DNA from: Eulemur rufifrons
Taxonomy: Eukaryota > Chordata > Mammalia > Primates > Lemuridae
Assembly (NCBI RefSeq): GCF_041146395.1
Contig: NC_090989.1
Location: forward strand, 246,998,843-247,062,842
Reading direction: 5' to 3'
DNA: 64,000 nt
Part shown: in pieces, positions 12,045-23,014 of the stretch
Position numbering within the stretch: the stretch's first letter is position 1
Layout: each line of letters starts with the position of its first letter
Translations under genes and position numbers: made by a program
Notes under the pieces: model-generated
Told to the model about the DNA's origin: nothing
What the model saw: the letters and a program-made list of their open reading frames with translations, nothing else
Databases searched by the model: none

Positions 12045-12200
12045 TCTGGATTTGAATCCTAGCTGTAAGCTGTGTGGCATTGGGCGAGTTACTTTCTTTC
12101 CGAACCTACTTTCCTACAAAAATTTCATGGGATGAAATAATATATTTCATGTCCACAGCAAAGGGTATGGCTCAGAGAAATGGTATATAAGATGATTCAT
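12045..12200 (+). mobile_element. MIR SINE fragment
   Basis: Sense MIR: 'TGGATTTGAATCCTAGCTGT', CTGTGTGGCATTGGGCGAGTTACTTTC and 'GGGTATGGCTCAGAGAAATG'. The central core block is well preserved. Confidence 0.7.
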
Positions 12201-13937
12201 ATTAAAGAAAGTAATTACCTTATCAATAGTGTTTAAATATATGAAGAAAGGCTAGGCTAACAAAAGAGGAAAGGGAATGTCAATTTATTTCTGAGTGGCT
12301 AGCATTGACTTAAGGAGAGAATTCTTTGACTCCCTTATCCTGAGGATTTTGGGTTGACTGGCAGAATCATCCCAAACTGTTGATGATTCCATCTGATAGT
12401 TTAAGGACACCAGCCCTTTACATCCACAGTAATTCCATTATTGCTCTCTGCTTGCTAAGTAAACTTCTACTATATTTTTTCTTTTCATTCTCATTTCCTT
12501 AACTGGAGTGGATATACTGACCATATGACTTAAGATTTGGTTCAGTTGGCAGACAATTCTCATTATGAATCAATAACTTTCTATCCTGGTTTACGAGAAC
12601 TTTGTTATTGAAAAATCTATTCCAGTAGAGTTCAATATGATCAATTCCAGATGCATTGGAAGAAATTAGATTTCTGAAACTGCAAAGCTAGGAGTGAGAC
12701 TCTCAATTAGCTATTTGTCCAGATCCACGTTGGGGAGGCCCTAAATAAGTGGCAAGCTAGTTCTTCCCAGAAATTACTCTCATTTTCTATAACTGCAACA
12801 ACAAGCAGTAAATGTGGGGGAATTCCAATATTTAATATCTACATTAGATCCTTTAGCTTTGTGTCCTAATGGAATATTTAAAGCGATTTACATTTGCTAC
12901 ATTTATTGAATAGTCCTAGAGAGTTAAAGAAAGCAAAACTGGTAAGTCTAATGACTGGAAAATGAAGAGCCAGTCATGTTTTAGATGGAGAAAGGTTAAG
13001 TGCTGTTTTGGATTCGCACAGATAACTCACATCTTGAAAATGATAATCCCTTTTGTGTGGAAGTCTAATAAAATCACATCTCTTCAATTTCAAGTAGCAA
13101 AGGATCAGAGCAGTAAAAGAAATTGGAAGGAGGAGGAAAATGAGCAAATAGCTTCAATTAGTTAAGGAAATAGAGAGATGAACTAGTGAATCAAATTGCT
13201 GAACATTTTCACTATGGACCGAGTAATGACTGAGAGGAAGGTTTTCAGTTGAGTTTTATGTGTGAAAGATAAACACCAAGAGATAAACAAAAGAGGAGAT
13301 ATTTAACATAGAACAAAAGCACATAAATAGAAGGCCTAGTGATGAAAATGAGAAAATGAAACCTTGACATCAATATCAAGTACATTCTTCTATCACAAAA
13401 ACTACCTACCTATTAGATTACTTAAATTGCTCATAAGAAAAGGAAGCAAACAAACTCAGACCCTGAGAAATATTTCAATCTAAAGAAAAAAACTCAGCGA
13501 AATAAGAGGTAATTCTTAAACCTTCTGGGTCATATTAGTTTTTTATAAAAAATTGGTTGTGACTTCTTGTTGTAGCATATGCTTAACTTAGAAAGCATAA
13601 ACTATTTGTACGGGAATGCTTTAAATCCTTTTTGCAACAAGCTTAATAATAGATACATTGGATGGTAGATAAAGAAGTGGCAGGGAGGCAGACAGATAAA
13701 TGGATAGAGATGCATAGAAGGTTGAATAGATAGAAAGATAAATAAAGTTAGTTTATAACCCTCTGAAAATTAATTGATTTTTAAAGTTCTTTAATAATTG
13801 CATAAAGGGTTTTTCGTTATGGAAATGTCTGCTATTTCCTGGAGCTTGGGGATGAATTATGTGTATAATTTTAAATGAGGAGGATACATTTTTTTTCCCC
13901 TCGGGACTTCCTAGATGTAGGCTTATCTTGCCTAGTA
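12201..13937. other. Unassigned non-coding stretch
   Basis: No recognised interspersed repeat over about 1.7 kb. A minor GATA-like imperfect run (AGATAGAAAGATAAATAAAG) occurs at about 13727-13746. Short open frames only. Confidence 0.5.
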
Positions 13938-14100
13938 CAGTATTTCTCAGATTTAGCTACAAACTACAATCCCCTTGAATGCTTGTTAAAGATACAAATT
14001 CCCAGGATCTACACAAACCTATTGAATCAAAATCTTCAAGGGGCAGGGCCTGAGAATAGGAAGTTTTAAAAAAGCATTACAGAGATTCTTACGGTTTCAG
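13938..14100. mobile_element. hAT-Charlie MITE (MER5A-like)
   Basis: 'CAGTATTTCTCAGATTTAGC', then 'CCCCTTGAATGCTTGTTAAA', 'TACAAATTCCCAGGATCTAC', 'TTGAATCAAAATCTTCAAGG' and 'GGGCAGGGCCTGAGAATAGG' are in the order of MER5A (CAGTGGTTCTCAAACTTT .. GCTTGTTAAAA .. CTGATTCAG .. CCCGAGAATTTGCA). No TSD was resolved. Confidence 0.75.
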
Positions 14101-14254
14101 GATGTAGCTTAACCACAGCCATAATTCCAGAATAAGAGTTTCAATATGTAAACTTTTTTTAAGAGTCAATTTTAGTCTTTGAGAAAATTGGGAGAGTAAG
14201 TGGTATACTTTATCTCCTGGAGTACATGTTTAGTTCAGTTTCCCCCAAAATGAT

Positions 14255-14480
14255 TAAAAGCCTACTGACTAGGTTTAAGCCTTTGCTAAGTGCTGGCGGG
14301 TGGTGACAGAATAAGAGGAGGGAGTAACACCAAACAGCAAAGGACAACAGAAGATGACATTCTTGTCTACAATGAATTTACAGTCTAGTTTGGTAAATGT
14401 AAATAACAACGACTAATCAAAGCTTATGTAAGACATTATATGATTATTTGGTCATTAAGGAAGTACAACGGGAATGTAAA
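14255..14480 (-). mobile_element. L2 LINE 3' part (antisense)
   Basis: Antisense L2 pattern: GCCTTTGCTAAGTGCTGGCGGGTGGTGACAG, then 'TACAATGAATTTACAGTCTA' and a TAAATAACAACGAC tail. Diverged. Confidence 0.5.
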
Positions 14481-14511
14481 AATGAATGAGATCAGTGTCA
14501 GTTTGAATTCA

Positions 14512-14780
<269 letters not shown>

Positions 14781-16087
14781 TTAATTTTAAAAAATTAACA
14801 AAAAAGTAGATGGACTCCTGCAACTCATTTTGTCCAGCAGGGAGAATATTTTGCAATAGAAATCTTTGAAAAATGAGATATCAATACCTAGGTATTAACT
14901 CCTCTGAAAGAAATGAATGCAATAAAGAATAGAGGCAGGAATAAGCATGAGATGCAGTCGTGCCATCAAAGAGAGCATCCAAGCAGAGCAATGTCACCTC
15001 TTCTCTTTTCTCCATCCTTCACTGTATTCTCTTACAGTGTTCTCTGAGCCAGGATAATGCAGATAATTAGGCCATAGAAAGAAATGTTCTGCTCTTATGT
15101 GGGTTCAAGAAGTGGCGATAGGAGAAACCCCCAATGGTTACTAGAAGCTGAGAATATTGAGGGTGTTTAGGAGGAAGGCAAGTGTCGAGGGAGAGAGAGA
15201 GGGTACGGTGACAACTTCAGGGAGATACTGGATAATTTGTAGTCTAAATTATGAGGTACTATGGGTTTATTTGCATACTTTGGGTATTTTAAGCAATTCT
15301 CTAATGCTGCAGTGTGTGAAGTAGCCTATAAAATAATATGTTTATATAGTATTTTCTAAGAACATCAAATTACTTTATCAAGACCACCACATTATCATAT
15401 CTATTTAAAAGATGAATTTTGGTTTATAATTAGAGTCAGGACTGGATGTCTGTACCCTAATTTTGTTCTGAGATGTGCTTCTGACCTATTTTTGTGAACA
15501 CTTGGAAAACATCTGCTCCATATTTGAGCAAAACATGTGTTCCTTTTTTTTTTTTTTCCTTTTTCTCTCTCCCTAGCTCAATATCCCAGGATTCCTTGAC
15601 TAGAATTCTCCCTAACAAGACTCTTGCTCTTTCCCAGGCTTCCTGGGCCTGAGGCTCTTTGGCCGATGTGCTCTGATCTCCATGTCTTTGTTGAACAGAC
15701 AGATGGGAAGGGACAAAGTTGTACGGCATTGTCAAAATGATTTAATAAAGTTCTACTTTCTGTTTTTAAATAGAATCTCCACAGCAAGTCTGTTCCTACT
15801 CAGCCCTGTGTGGTGCAGAAGCAAAGCGCAGGGCCCTCATCAGCTGGGAGCAGCCAGCTATACCAGAGTGAGCCCCCTTCAGATGTAACCGCTCACGGGT
15901 CAAGAGTGAGCAGTCTTACACTTGGCCTGGATACTCAACAGAGTGGTGACCGTCTCTGGGCCCAACAATCCCTGCTTTCGGGGAGTGTGAGAACTACGAA
16001 GAAGAGCCAGCAACAATTCCCTCATAATCACTCTACCCCACTGACATCCACAGCAATCTCAACATTTCCTGAAATGGACACGTAGAT
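14781..16087. other. Unassigned stretch with splice-acceptor-like and poly(A) signals
   Basis: No interspersed repeat recognised. A poly-T/CT tract at 15544-15574 ends in CCCTAG (AG at 15575-15576). AATAAA occurs at 15744-15749. A GC-richer part at about 15780-16080 carries a 91-codon open frame (15810-16085, plus) with no recognised domain, rich in Ser, Gln and Thr. A 92-codon frame lies opposite at 15457-15735 (minus). I do not call a gene; see the findings. Confidence 0.45.
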
Positions 16088-16285
16088 AGTGCTCACTCTG
16101 TGCCAAACTTTATGCCAGCCACTTGTATAAGACTTGAACCAACACTAACTCATCTAATTCACTTGATCCTCATAACAACCTTATAAGATAGATGCTATTT
16201 TTATCTCCATCTTACAGGTAAGGAAACTGAGTTTTAAAGAGGTTAAATGAATTGCCCAGGGTCACACAGGTATTACTAATAAGAG
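16088..16285 (-). mobile_element. MIR SINE
   Basis: Clear antisense MIR: CTCACTCTGTGCCAAACTTTATGCC, 'TTGATCCTCATAACAACCTT', 'CTCCATCTTACAGGTAAGG', AAACTGAG..AAAGAGGTTAAATGAATTGCCC and 'AGGGTCACACAGGTATTAC'. One of the best preserved MIR copies in the window. Confidence 0.88.
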
Positions 16286-16340
16286 TTCCAGAAAAAGAAA
16301 ATTAGCCTCTCCCTACAAAACAACAGGGATATTTGATTTT

Positions 16341-16354
16341 AAGAAAAGTAATGT
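16341..16354. repeat. TSD, left copy, of L1 3' fragment
   Basis: AAGAAAAGTAATGT, repeated exactly at 16514-16527. Confidence 0.85.
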
Positions 16355-16513
16355 CGGTAAATTCACAACTAATGGAAGCAAAATGCACTGTATGGGGGAG
16401 GGACACGCTTGTAGCCCTGGCTTGGGTGGGGCAAACAGCATTACATGTAAACAAAATGTTTGTAACCCCCATGATATCCTGAATAAATTAAAAAATAAAA
16501 AATTGAATAAAAA
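16355..16513 (+). mobile_element. Strepsirrhine-type L1 3' end, severely 5'-truncated
   Basis: About 160 bp that match, in order, the reverse complement of the L1 3' end at 52188-52310 in this window: 'TGCACTGTATGGGGGAGGGA', 'ACGCTTGTAGCCCTGGCTTG', 'GTTTGTAACCCCCATGATAT' and CCTGAATAAATTAAAAAATAAA. It is flanked by an exact 14-bp TSD and ends in an A-rich tail, which are the marks of target-primed reverse transcription. Only the 3'UTR is present, so no coding capacity. Confidence 0.85.
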
Positions 16514-16527
16514 AAGAAAAGTAATGT
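16514..16527. repeat. TSD, right copy, of L1 3' fragment
   Basis: Exact repeat of AAGAAAAGTAATGT at 16341-16354. Confidence 0.85.
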
Positions 16528-16899
16528 GAGTAAAAATTAATATATTCCTGGGGATTTACTTTTTTGTTTTACCTTATCTATATTTTATTCACCCCTGGAA
16601 ATGTCAGGTTAGGGTCAAAACTGAAAGATGATTTTAGACATCAAGAGGGTAGTAGGATTGATATGAAGGTGGAGGCTGAAATTCTGAAAAGGCACACTGA
16701 TGGCATCTTTTTGGCAGCGCTATAGTAGCCAGGAGGATTATACTCTCCTCTAGAAAATTCTCCAAAATTTTTTTTCCTTCAATGTGCATAACATAGCAAC
16801 TCTACTAAAGCAACAAGAACTCCTAGAATTTATCCTGTTTCCCACCCACTATTTTTCCATCCATTGCTAATCCAAGATAAGATCTCTCTACAAAAGACT
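16528..16899. other. Unassigned stretch
   Basis: No recognised repeat or open frame; AT-rich. Confidence 0.5.
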
Positions 16900-18250
16900 T
16901 GATGAAAAAGAAAGAAAAATAAAAGAAATTGAAGCAAAAATAAATTAGGTATAAAAACTATAGAGTTTATATTTTAAAAGACACTAATAAAATAAGTACA
17001 CACTAGATAGCCTAATCTAGCAAAAGATAGAGAAAATACAAATACTGACTATGGTTTGATAAAGGAGAAAGAATTGCAGCTGTACAGGAAATTAAATGTT
17101 TGAACACCTAAATTAAGTGATTGATTTCCTAGGAAAATGTAAACTACCAAAATTTACTTAAGAAGTGGTAAAAATCCTAAAGGGGTCAACAATCATGGAG
17201 GATATTAAGAATGTAAAAGAGCTACTTCCTGAAATATTGCCAAACTTAGTTTCAAATTAAATTTTTTTTTCCTTAAAGGAACACATAATTCTAATGCTAT
17301 TTAAAGTATTTCACAATAGAACAAAATAAAAGGAAATTTCTGATTATTTAAAAAGCCAGAGTAACACTTATAAAAAATTCTGAGAAAGCAAACACTCAAA
17401 TGAAAAAATATACAATAATTTTGTTTACTATGATGAATGAAAAAACTCTAAATACATTGAGCAGTATATCACAAGACTAATTTATTATGATCAAGAGTAG
17501 TGTATTATTGAATAGCAAAGATGCTTCAATATTAGAATTTCAATAATTATAATTCACTATTGTAATAGATCTATGGTGAAAAACCATATAATCCTTTTAA
17601 TATATGTATGAAAGGCATTTGATAAAATCCAATATTCTTTTCTAAAAAAATCTTATAGATTATCTAATACTTTCTTAACTAAACATAATTTTATATTTAT
17701 ATATACACACATGTACATACACATTATATACACATACCAAAAGCTCAATATAAAATACCAAAGGTCAATATGATGTTTAGACTTAATGATGATAGTGTAG
17801 AAGCATTAAAAATAAAGTTAAGATCAACTTAAGGATATCTTTTATTACCAATGCTACTTAATATTAGCCTACATGTGCTGAAAAATATAATTGGACAATA
17901 TACTATGATTATTTAAGAAGGAAATACTATAATCATTTGATGTTGGTAGGATTTTATAACTAGAAAACTCAAAACAATGAAAATAAAATTAAATTTAATA
18001 AAACTTTTAAAAGAATTTTTGATATCCTAAACAATGGCTCAGAAAAATTTAATTCCCTCTTATCATGGCAATAAAGCCAAATTCTTGAGACTAAGTTGAA
18101 TGAGAAATATAAAGGTTATAGAAATTATAAACCAATGAAGACTTGAATAGATGGGTACATTTCATTCTTGGACCAGACGATTCAACATTGTAATGATATC
18201 AATATTACCTACATTAATATAGGAGTGAAATGTTGTCTGCCCATAAAAAT
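16900..18250 (+). mobile_element. Ancient L1 (L1M-like) ORF2 remnant
   Basis: Sense L1 ORF2 sequence with many indels. The reverse-transcriptase region is recognisable: TATTATGATCAAGAGTAGTG..GATGCTTCAATATTAG, TAATTCACTATTGTAATAGATC, 'AACCATATAATCCTTTTAAT', 'AGGCATTTGATAAAATCCAA' (L1 'AAGCATTTGATAAAATTCAA'), and later an AAATTCTTGAGACTAAGTTGAATGAG block. All frames are closed by stops, so it is a dead copy. It is clearly more decayed than the antisense L1 that follows. Confidence 0.65.
17690..17740. repeat. TATA/CACA low-complexity tract
   Basis: An imperfect ATATATACACACATGTACATACACATTATATACACATACC run within the old L1. Confidence 0.6.
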
Positions 18251-18260
18251 ACCAACAACA

Positions 18261-19138
18261 CAGGTCCATCTGTGTTGTTGCAAGTGACAGAGTTTTCTTT
18301 TTATGGCTGATTAATATTCCATTGTGTGTGTGTATCACCTTTTCTTTATCTATTCATTCACTGACAGACATGTGGGGTGAGTCCATATCTTGGCTATTGT
18401 GGATAATCCTACAATAAACATGGGACTGTAGATATCTCTTTGACATACTAATTGCATTTCCTTTGGATATATACCCAGTAGTGGGATTTCTAGATCATCT
18501 GGTTGTTCTATTTTCAATTTTTTGAGGAACCTCCATACTGTTTTCTGTAATGGCTATACTAATTTACATTCCAACCAACAGCAAGTTAGGGTTTCCTTTT
18601 CTCCACATTCCCACCATCACTTGTTATCTTTTGTCTTTTTAATAATGGCCACTTTAATAGGTGTGAGGTGATATCTCCTTGTGGTTGTAATTTGCATTTT
18701 CCTGATGATTAGCAAGAGTATTTTTTCATATACCTGTGACCATTTGTATGTTTCCTTTTGAAAAATATCTATTCAATGTCAAACCTTTGTCCATTTTTAG
18801 TCAGGTTATGTTTCCCTGCCATTAAGTTCCTTACATGTTTTTGGTATTATTCCTTTACACATATTTTCTCCCATTCTATAGCTTGTCTCTTCACTCTGTT
18901 GACTGTTTACTTTGCTGTGCAGAAGCTCTATAGTTTGATATAATTCCATTTGTCTATTTTTGCTTTTGTTTCCAGTACTTTTAGGGTCATATCTAAAAAA
19001 TCATTGCCCAGACCAATGCCATTGTTCCCCTTATGTTTTCTTCTAGTGGCTTCACACTTTCAGGTCTTACATTTTCTTTCATCTATTTTGAGTTGATTTT
19101 TGTATATGGTATGAAATAAGAGTCTAATTTCATCAGTG
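18261..19138 (-). mobile_element. L1 ORF2 3' half (antisense)
   Basis: Antisense L1: 'GGTCCATCTGTGTTGTTGCA', TTTTTATGGCTGATTAATATTCCATTGTG, 'TTGGATATATACCCAGTAGT', GGGATTTCTAGATCATCTGG, 'GAGGAACCTCCATACTGTTT', 'ATTTGCATTTTCCTGATGAT', GCTGTGCAGAAGCTCTATAG and CATTGCCCAGACCAATGCC. These follow ORF2 from near its 3' end back into the endonuclease/RT side. The 3'UTR and poly(A) are missing and the copy is 5'-truncated. Open frames are short. It looks younger than the neighbouring sense L1 but older than the lemur L1 at 52.2 kb. Confidence 0.9.
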
Positions 19139-20490
19139 GCCTTTTTGGTTTACTAAACACCTGTAGTAAGTTTAGTTACTGTGACTCAGTCTCTTAGAGT
19201 CTTATTGCTGTGGGAGCAAATAAAAACCAAGTTTCTGAGATTGCAAAGTTGAGGAACAGAAACATTCTGTACCCATGCAAACCCTAGTAACTGAGATAGT
19301 CTTTTAAAAAATCATAGTTTATAAACACAGTGGTTTTCTCACATTCTGCAGACACTTAATGAAAAACCTTCTAATAAAGTGCCCCTCACACCCACCAAGT
19401 TCATCAACAGGAATTTACTCAGAATATTTTTATATTAGAAACCAAAAACTCTAAAGTGCTAATAAAGAGTCCTCCGGTAAAAGAAAGTACTAAAGGAAGG
19501 TCAGAGAAAGGAGGGCTACTAAAAGTTGGTTAGGGAGTCTGAAGACAAAAAAAGCAGGCTTAATCTCTCCCCAGCCTCTTCCTTCCTCAGCATCTCACGT
19601 GTCTTTCCTTCAGCTTGCCCCCTCCTCTCTTGTTCAAAATTGGATTAAAACTCCATCAAGTTTCAGTGGAGCACATCTAATAGACAAGGCCGTGGGTGGG
19701 AGGAAGGCTTGTATTATGATATCCCTGGGGGTAGCAATGAAGGACCACCCTGGCATAGACAAGAGGGGGTTGTCCTTCCAACTGCTATTTCCACTTAGAG
19801 CTCCTCTGCATGGGTGCACAGCAATTCCCAAGGAGACCCAAAAGATGAATTTCACAGGGAAAGAATCTGACTGCATGTAGAATACAGCCATGTAACTGTC
19901 CTTCACAAAGGGTGCATCAAGGCAGAATTGGCCAGTTCAAATTTTTACTTTCATTATAAACATTTATAAAGGACTATCTTGAGAAACATGCCTTTATTTA
20001 TTTAGGTTATTCCTTATTCCTTTATTCTGCTTCAGAGTAAAGAGAAAAATAAGAGAACTATAAAATAAAGCTAAAGGAAGTTACAAACACCACATAAGAA
20101 CGGCTCTGAATAATTGCTAAATTCTTAGACAGTTCACCATTTTCATGCTTGATTTGGGTGGATGACAGATTGCTTTTATACATGCATAAAAATTGTGATT
20201 ATAAATACTTATTGTTACCCAAGTTGTTAGTTGGTATACAAAATATTCCTATTTGGTTTTATGAATTATTTTAAAAAGTGATCTGGATAATATTTTCCCG
20301 TAAGCATTATAAATGTTTGAGGTGAACTAACAGAAGAGAAAGTGCTAAAACTGTTACAGCATATTTTAAAGCCCCCTTAGCTAAAAAAATATATATAACT
20401 AGTTTTTGGTATGAAACAAGTTTTAATGGGCATATGTGTAGACTTTTTTCCCCCTTTTTTTAACCATTTAATAAGTGTATATAATTTTCT
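19139..20490. other. Unassigned stretch
   Basis: No repeat recognised with confidence. Between 19560 and 19910 the sequence is less AT-rich and open on both strands (93 codons plus at 19599-19880; 90 codons minus at 19634-19906), with a pyrimidine tract ending CTTTCCTTCAG at about 19614. No protein family is recognisable. An old LTR is one alternative. Confidence 0.45.
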
Positions 20491-20690
20491 CTTTTTAAAA
20501 AATTTATCTTAATTGACAAATAATTGTATATATTTATGGAGTACAATGTGATGTTTTAAATTATGTTTGTAATGTGGAATGGTTAAATTAAGGTAATTAA
20601 CAACTTCATCTTTTTCTTAGATAATTACTTTACAAACCAGTTTTCTGATACTAAATTTTGTTGATTTTCATACTTGACCATTGTGAAAAA
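20491..20690 (-). mobile_element. L1 3'UTR fragment (antisense)
   Basis: Follows the antisense L1M/L1P 3'UTR: 'TCTTAATTGACAAATAATTG', TATATATTTATGGAGTACAATGTGATG, 'AAATTAAGGTAATTAACAAC', TTCATC. No tail or TSD resolved. Confidence 0.65.
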
Positions 20691-21089
20691 AATCCCAATG
20701 ACATTTTAAATTTCTTTATTACCATCTAGTATTCCCCAGGATTATTCGGAACTGTGATAAACAAGGACCACATGGCATGTTTCCTGCTTTACCAGATGGC
20801 ATAGCTAACTATAGACAATAAACTTTATTTCAAATACGGTTCAGGTAACTAAGAATACTTTTTATGATTAAATATAGTTCCTTTGCCTTCTTTTATAAGG
20901 TAAGCTATTACCCATAGGTGTGGGGTAACAGACTTTTTTAACAAAAAAAAGTGATAGATGTCTGTTCAGCAGAAATAACTGACTTGGAGCTCCTACCTCG
21001 ACTCATTAAACTTGAGATCCTTGTTCCTTCGATCATTGAGATGACTGCCACACTGTTAGTAAATACAGCTCCCTGGGGATGTGCTACCT
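20691..21089. other. Unassigned stretch
   Basis: No recognised repeat. It ends just before a TATA-like sequence. Confidence 0.45.
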
Positions 21090-21210
21090 TATAAAAAGGA
21101 ATCTATAGCAACCGTGAAAAGAAATCAGTGACGCTAGGATATTAAGGTTAATATCGGCATTGTCTAATGTTCTACGAGGCAGGGAAGCCCTGCTGAACTG
21201 AGCAGGTAAG
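21090..21210 (+). promoter_or_regulatory. Speculative TATA promoter and first exon with consensus 5' splice site
   Basis: TATAAAAAGG begins at 21090. About 115 bp downstream, AGCAG|GTAAGTAC places a full-consensus donor CAG|GTAAGT at 21203-21211 (exon end 21205). If transcription started about 30 bp after the TATA box, the exon would be roughly 85 bp. The region has several CpGs (GACGC, TATCGG, CTACGAGG), which is uncommon in this window. There is no open frame of note. Both motifs can occur by chance, so this is only a candidate for a non-coding or alternative first exon. Confidence 0.2.
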
Positions 21211-21211
21211 T

Positions 21212-21714
21212 ACATCTCTTGTTCTGATAGGAATCAGCTGGGTGCCAGTAGAAATAATGTGTATCTTGTGTGGTATCTTGGGAAAGGGCTCTGGCTTGCA
21301 GTGATTTCTGTGAGGGGGCCTACTCGATAAACACACTGATGACCCTTGGACCTACCATTTTAAAAAATAAATTAAAAGGAAAGGGAGAAACTGAGAAGAG
21401 AAAGAATTTCTGGCTACACATTATTTATTGCCACACTTACGTGCAGTAAAATGGACAAAATTTCATCTTCAGTATCTTCTACCTTTCTGTTCCTTTTATA
21501 CCAGTCTACACTCATTAACTCACATGTCCAGATGGTCCCATAAGAGAAAAAATTCAAAATCTGTCCTTTTGCTCTTCCTTTACCCCCTCCTTCTGCTTGT
21601 GCTCTTCATCTCTGTGATTCAAATCTGTACAAATGTACATTAATTTATTCTTCTATAGCTATTTATTTATTCAGTGAACATTTAATGATAGCTTCTAAAG
21701 AGAAGTGATTTTTT
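21212..21714. other. Unassigned stretch
   Basis: A 71-codon plus-strand open frame at 21428-21643 translates to a Leu/Phe-rich peptide with no recognised family. It may be distant L2, but this was not resolved. Confidence 0.4.
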
Positions 21715-21775
21715 TCCTATTTTGTTTATTATTCTATCCTCAGTGTTTGAAACAGTGCCTGGCAATGTCAGACTA
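21715..21775 (+). mobile_element. L2 LINE 3' terminal piece
   Basis: 'TTTTGTTTATTATTCTATCC'TCAGTGTTTGAAACAGTGCCTGGCA matches the L2 3' motif 'TGTATCCCCAGTGCCTAGAACAGTGCCTGGCA'. Confidence 0.5.
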
Positions 21776-22419
21776 TATATGGCTGCTGGAGAAATGAATG
21801 GACTGAGTGTCAAGCACCATACTGATTTCTGGCTCTGGGCTCCATATCCCAATTTTATTAGCCTCTCTTGCCCTCTAGCATCTCACTATTTTCTTGATTT
21901 CCTCCCTAGAATTTGGGACATCCATGTTCTCAAACAGTATTTGGTGTTATCCAATCTTCCAATTTTGATCTCTCCAGTGGTTTCTGGTAGGGACTTCCCA
22001 AATCAGCCCCTAGCTCCACAGAATCCAGTGTTCCAGCCAAAGGTTGAAGGGCATGGAGGCCATGATTTAGAGAATGATATAAACACATAATGCATTTATA
22101 AAGTGAAATTATTTCCAACACGCTTTAGGTTGTATAATTAACTTTGTTCTTATTTGTTGAAACCAATGGTCAATAAGATTTCTCAAGAAAATACAGTTGT
22201 GCTCTAGGCCTCTAGGACCACTTGGGGGAAAGGGAGGCTTATAATAAAGTAAGGAGTAAAGACATTTTGATGTATGATGCTAAAAAAATAAGAAAAAATT
22301 ATTGGCAATAAAATTTTAGTATTATTCAGTTATTTTGATAATTAAAGTACAAATTATATAACTTTAATTTTTTTCATTCAGTAATAAGTAAAATAAATAC
22401 ATATTTTAAACACAAACTT
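21776..22419. other. Unassigned stretch with a 122-codon open frame
   Basis: The open frame 21722-22090 (plus) starts inside the L2 remnant and continues into unrecognised sequence. It has no domain, signal peptide or conserved motif that I recognise. It is most simply a chance frame. Confidence 0.45.
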
Positions 22420-22530
22420 ATTAAAATTATTGAGCACCAGTGTAAACTAAGAGATAGTATTGGCTTCAATTTTTAGATGGGAAAAATAAGATACAGAAGC
22501 TGAGTGGCCCTCTTAAGGTTAAAAGGAAAT
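22420..22530 (-). mobile_element. MIR SINE fragment
   Basis: Antisense MIR-like: 'TTATTGAGCACCAGTGTAAA', then TTTTTAGATGGGAAAAATAAG, 'ACAGAAGCTGAGTGGCCCTC'TTAAGGTTA. Diverged. Confidence 0.45.
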
Positions 22531-23014
22531 TATTACAACTCCCCATTTCCATTTAGAATGAAGGATTCATGTATGATAGGTGGCTAACATTGTATATCTT
22601 ACACGTTATCAAGTGAGATGCAGAATTCAGCCACCTATGATCTAATATCTTAAGCAGATTCTATGAGAACATTATCAAATCACACTTCATAACTTTTCAT
22701 TTTCCCCATTTCATCCTTGTAAAAACTTACTCAACATTTTCTAATTTATTTAATAACACTAGCAATTGATTCTTCCAGCTAATGGCTGGCCAACAAGAAT
22801 TATGAACAATTTTTCAAAGTGTCTTAAGATAATGCTCCTCAAATATTTCACTAACATATTCCTAACAGCAAAGTGGAAGTCATATTCTGAGAGATCCAGG
22901 AAGAATTCAGTATTTTGCAGTGAATTCAACATTACTTTGAAGTTTTATTTCACAGCCTAAAAATGTAAGCACAACTTGAATTAAATTTCATAAGATATCC
23001 TTATATTGTCCGTA
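22531..23014. other. Unassigned AT-rich stretch
   Basis: No recognised repeat. A 64-codon plus-strand open frame at 22766-22960 is unsupported. Confidence 0.5.

Noticed and set aside
16900..19138. The sense and antisense L1 pieces as a second twin-priming product
   Set aside because: For a twin-primed copy in this arrangement the antisense 3' part with poly-T should come first and the sense part second, as at 52.2 kb. Here the order is reversed, no TSD or tail is seen, and the two pieces differ in decay.
21722..22090. 122-codon plus-strand frame as a gene
   Set aside because: It starts in an L2 3' remnant, has no domain, and has no supporting signals.
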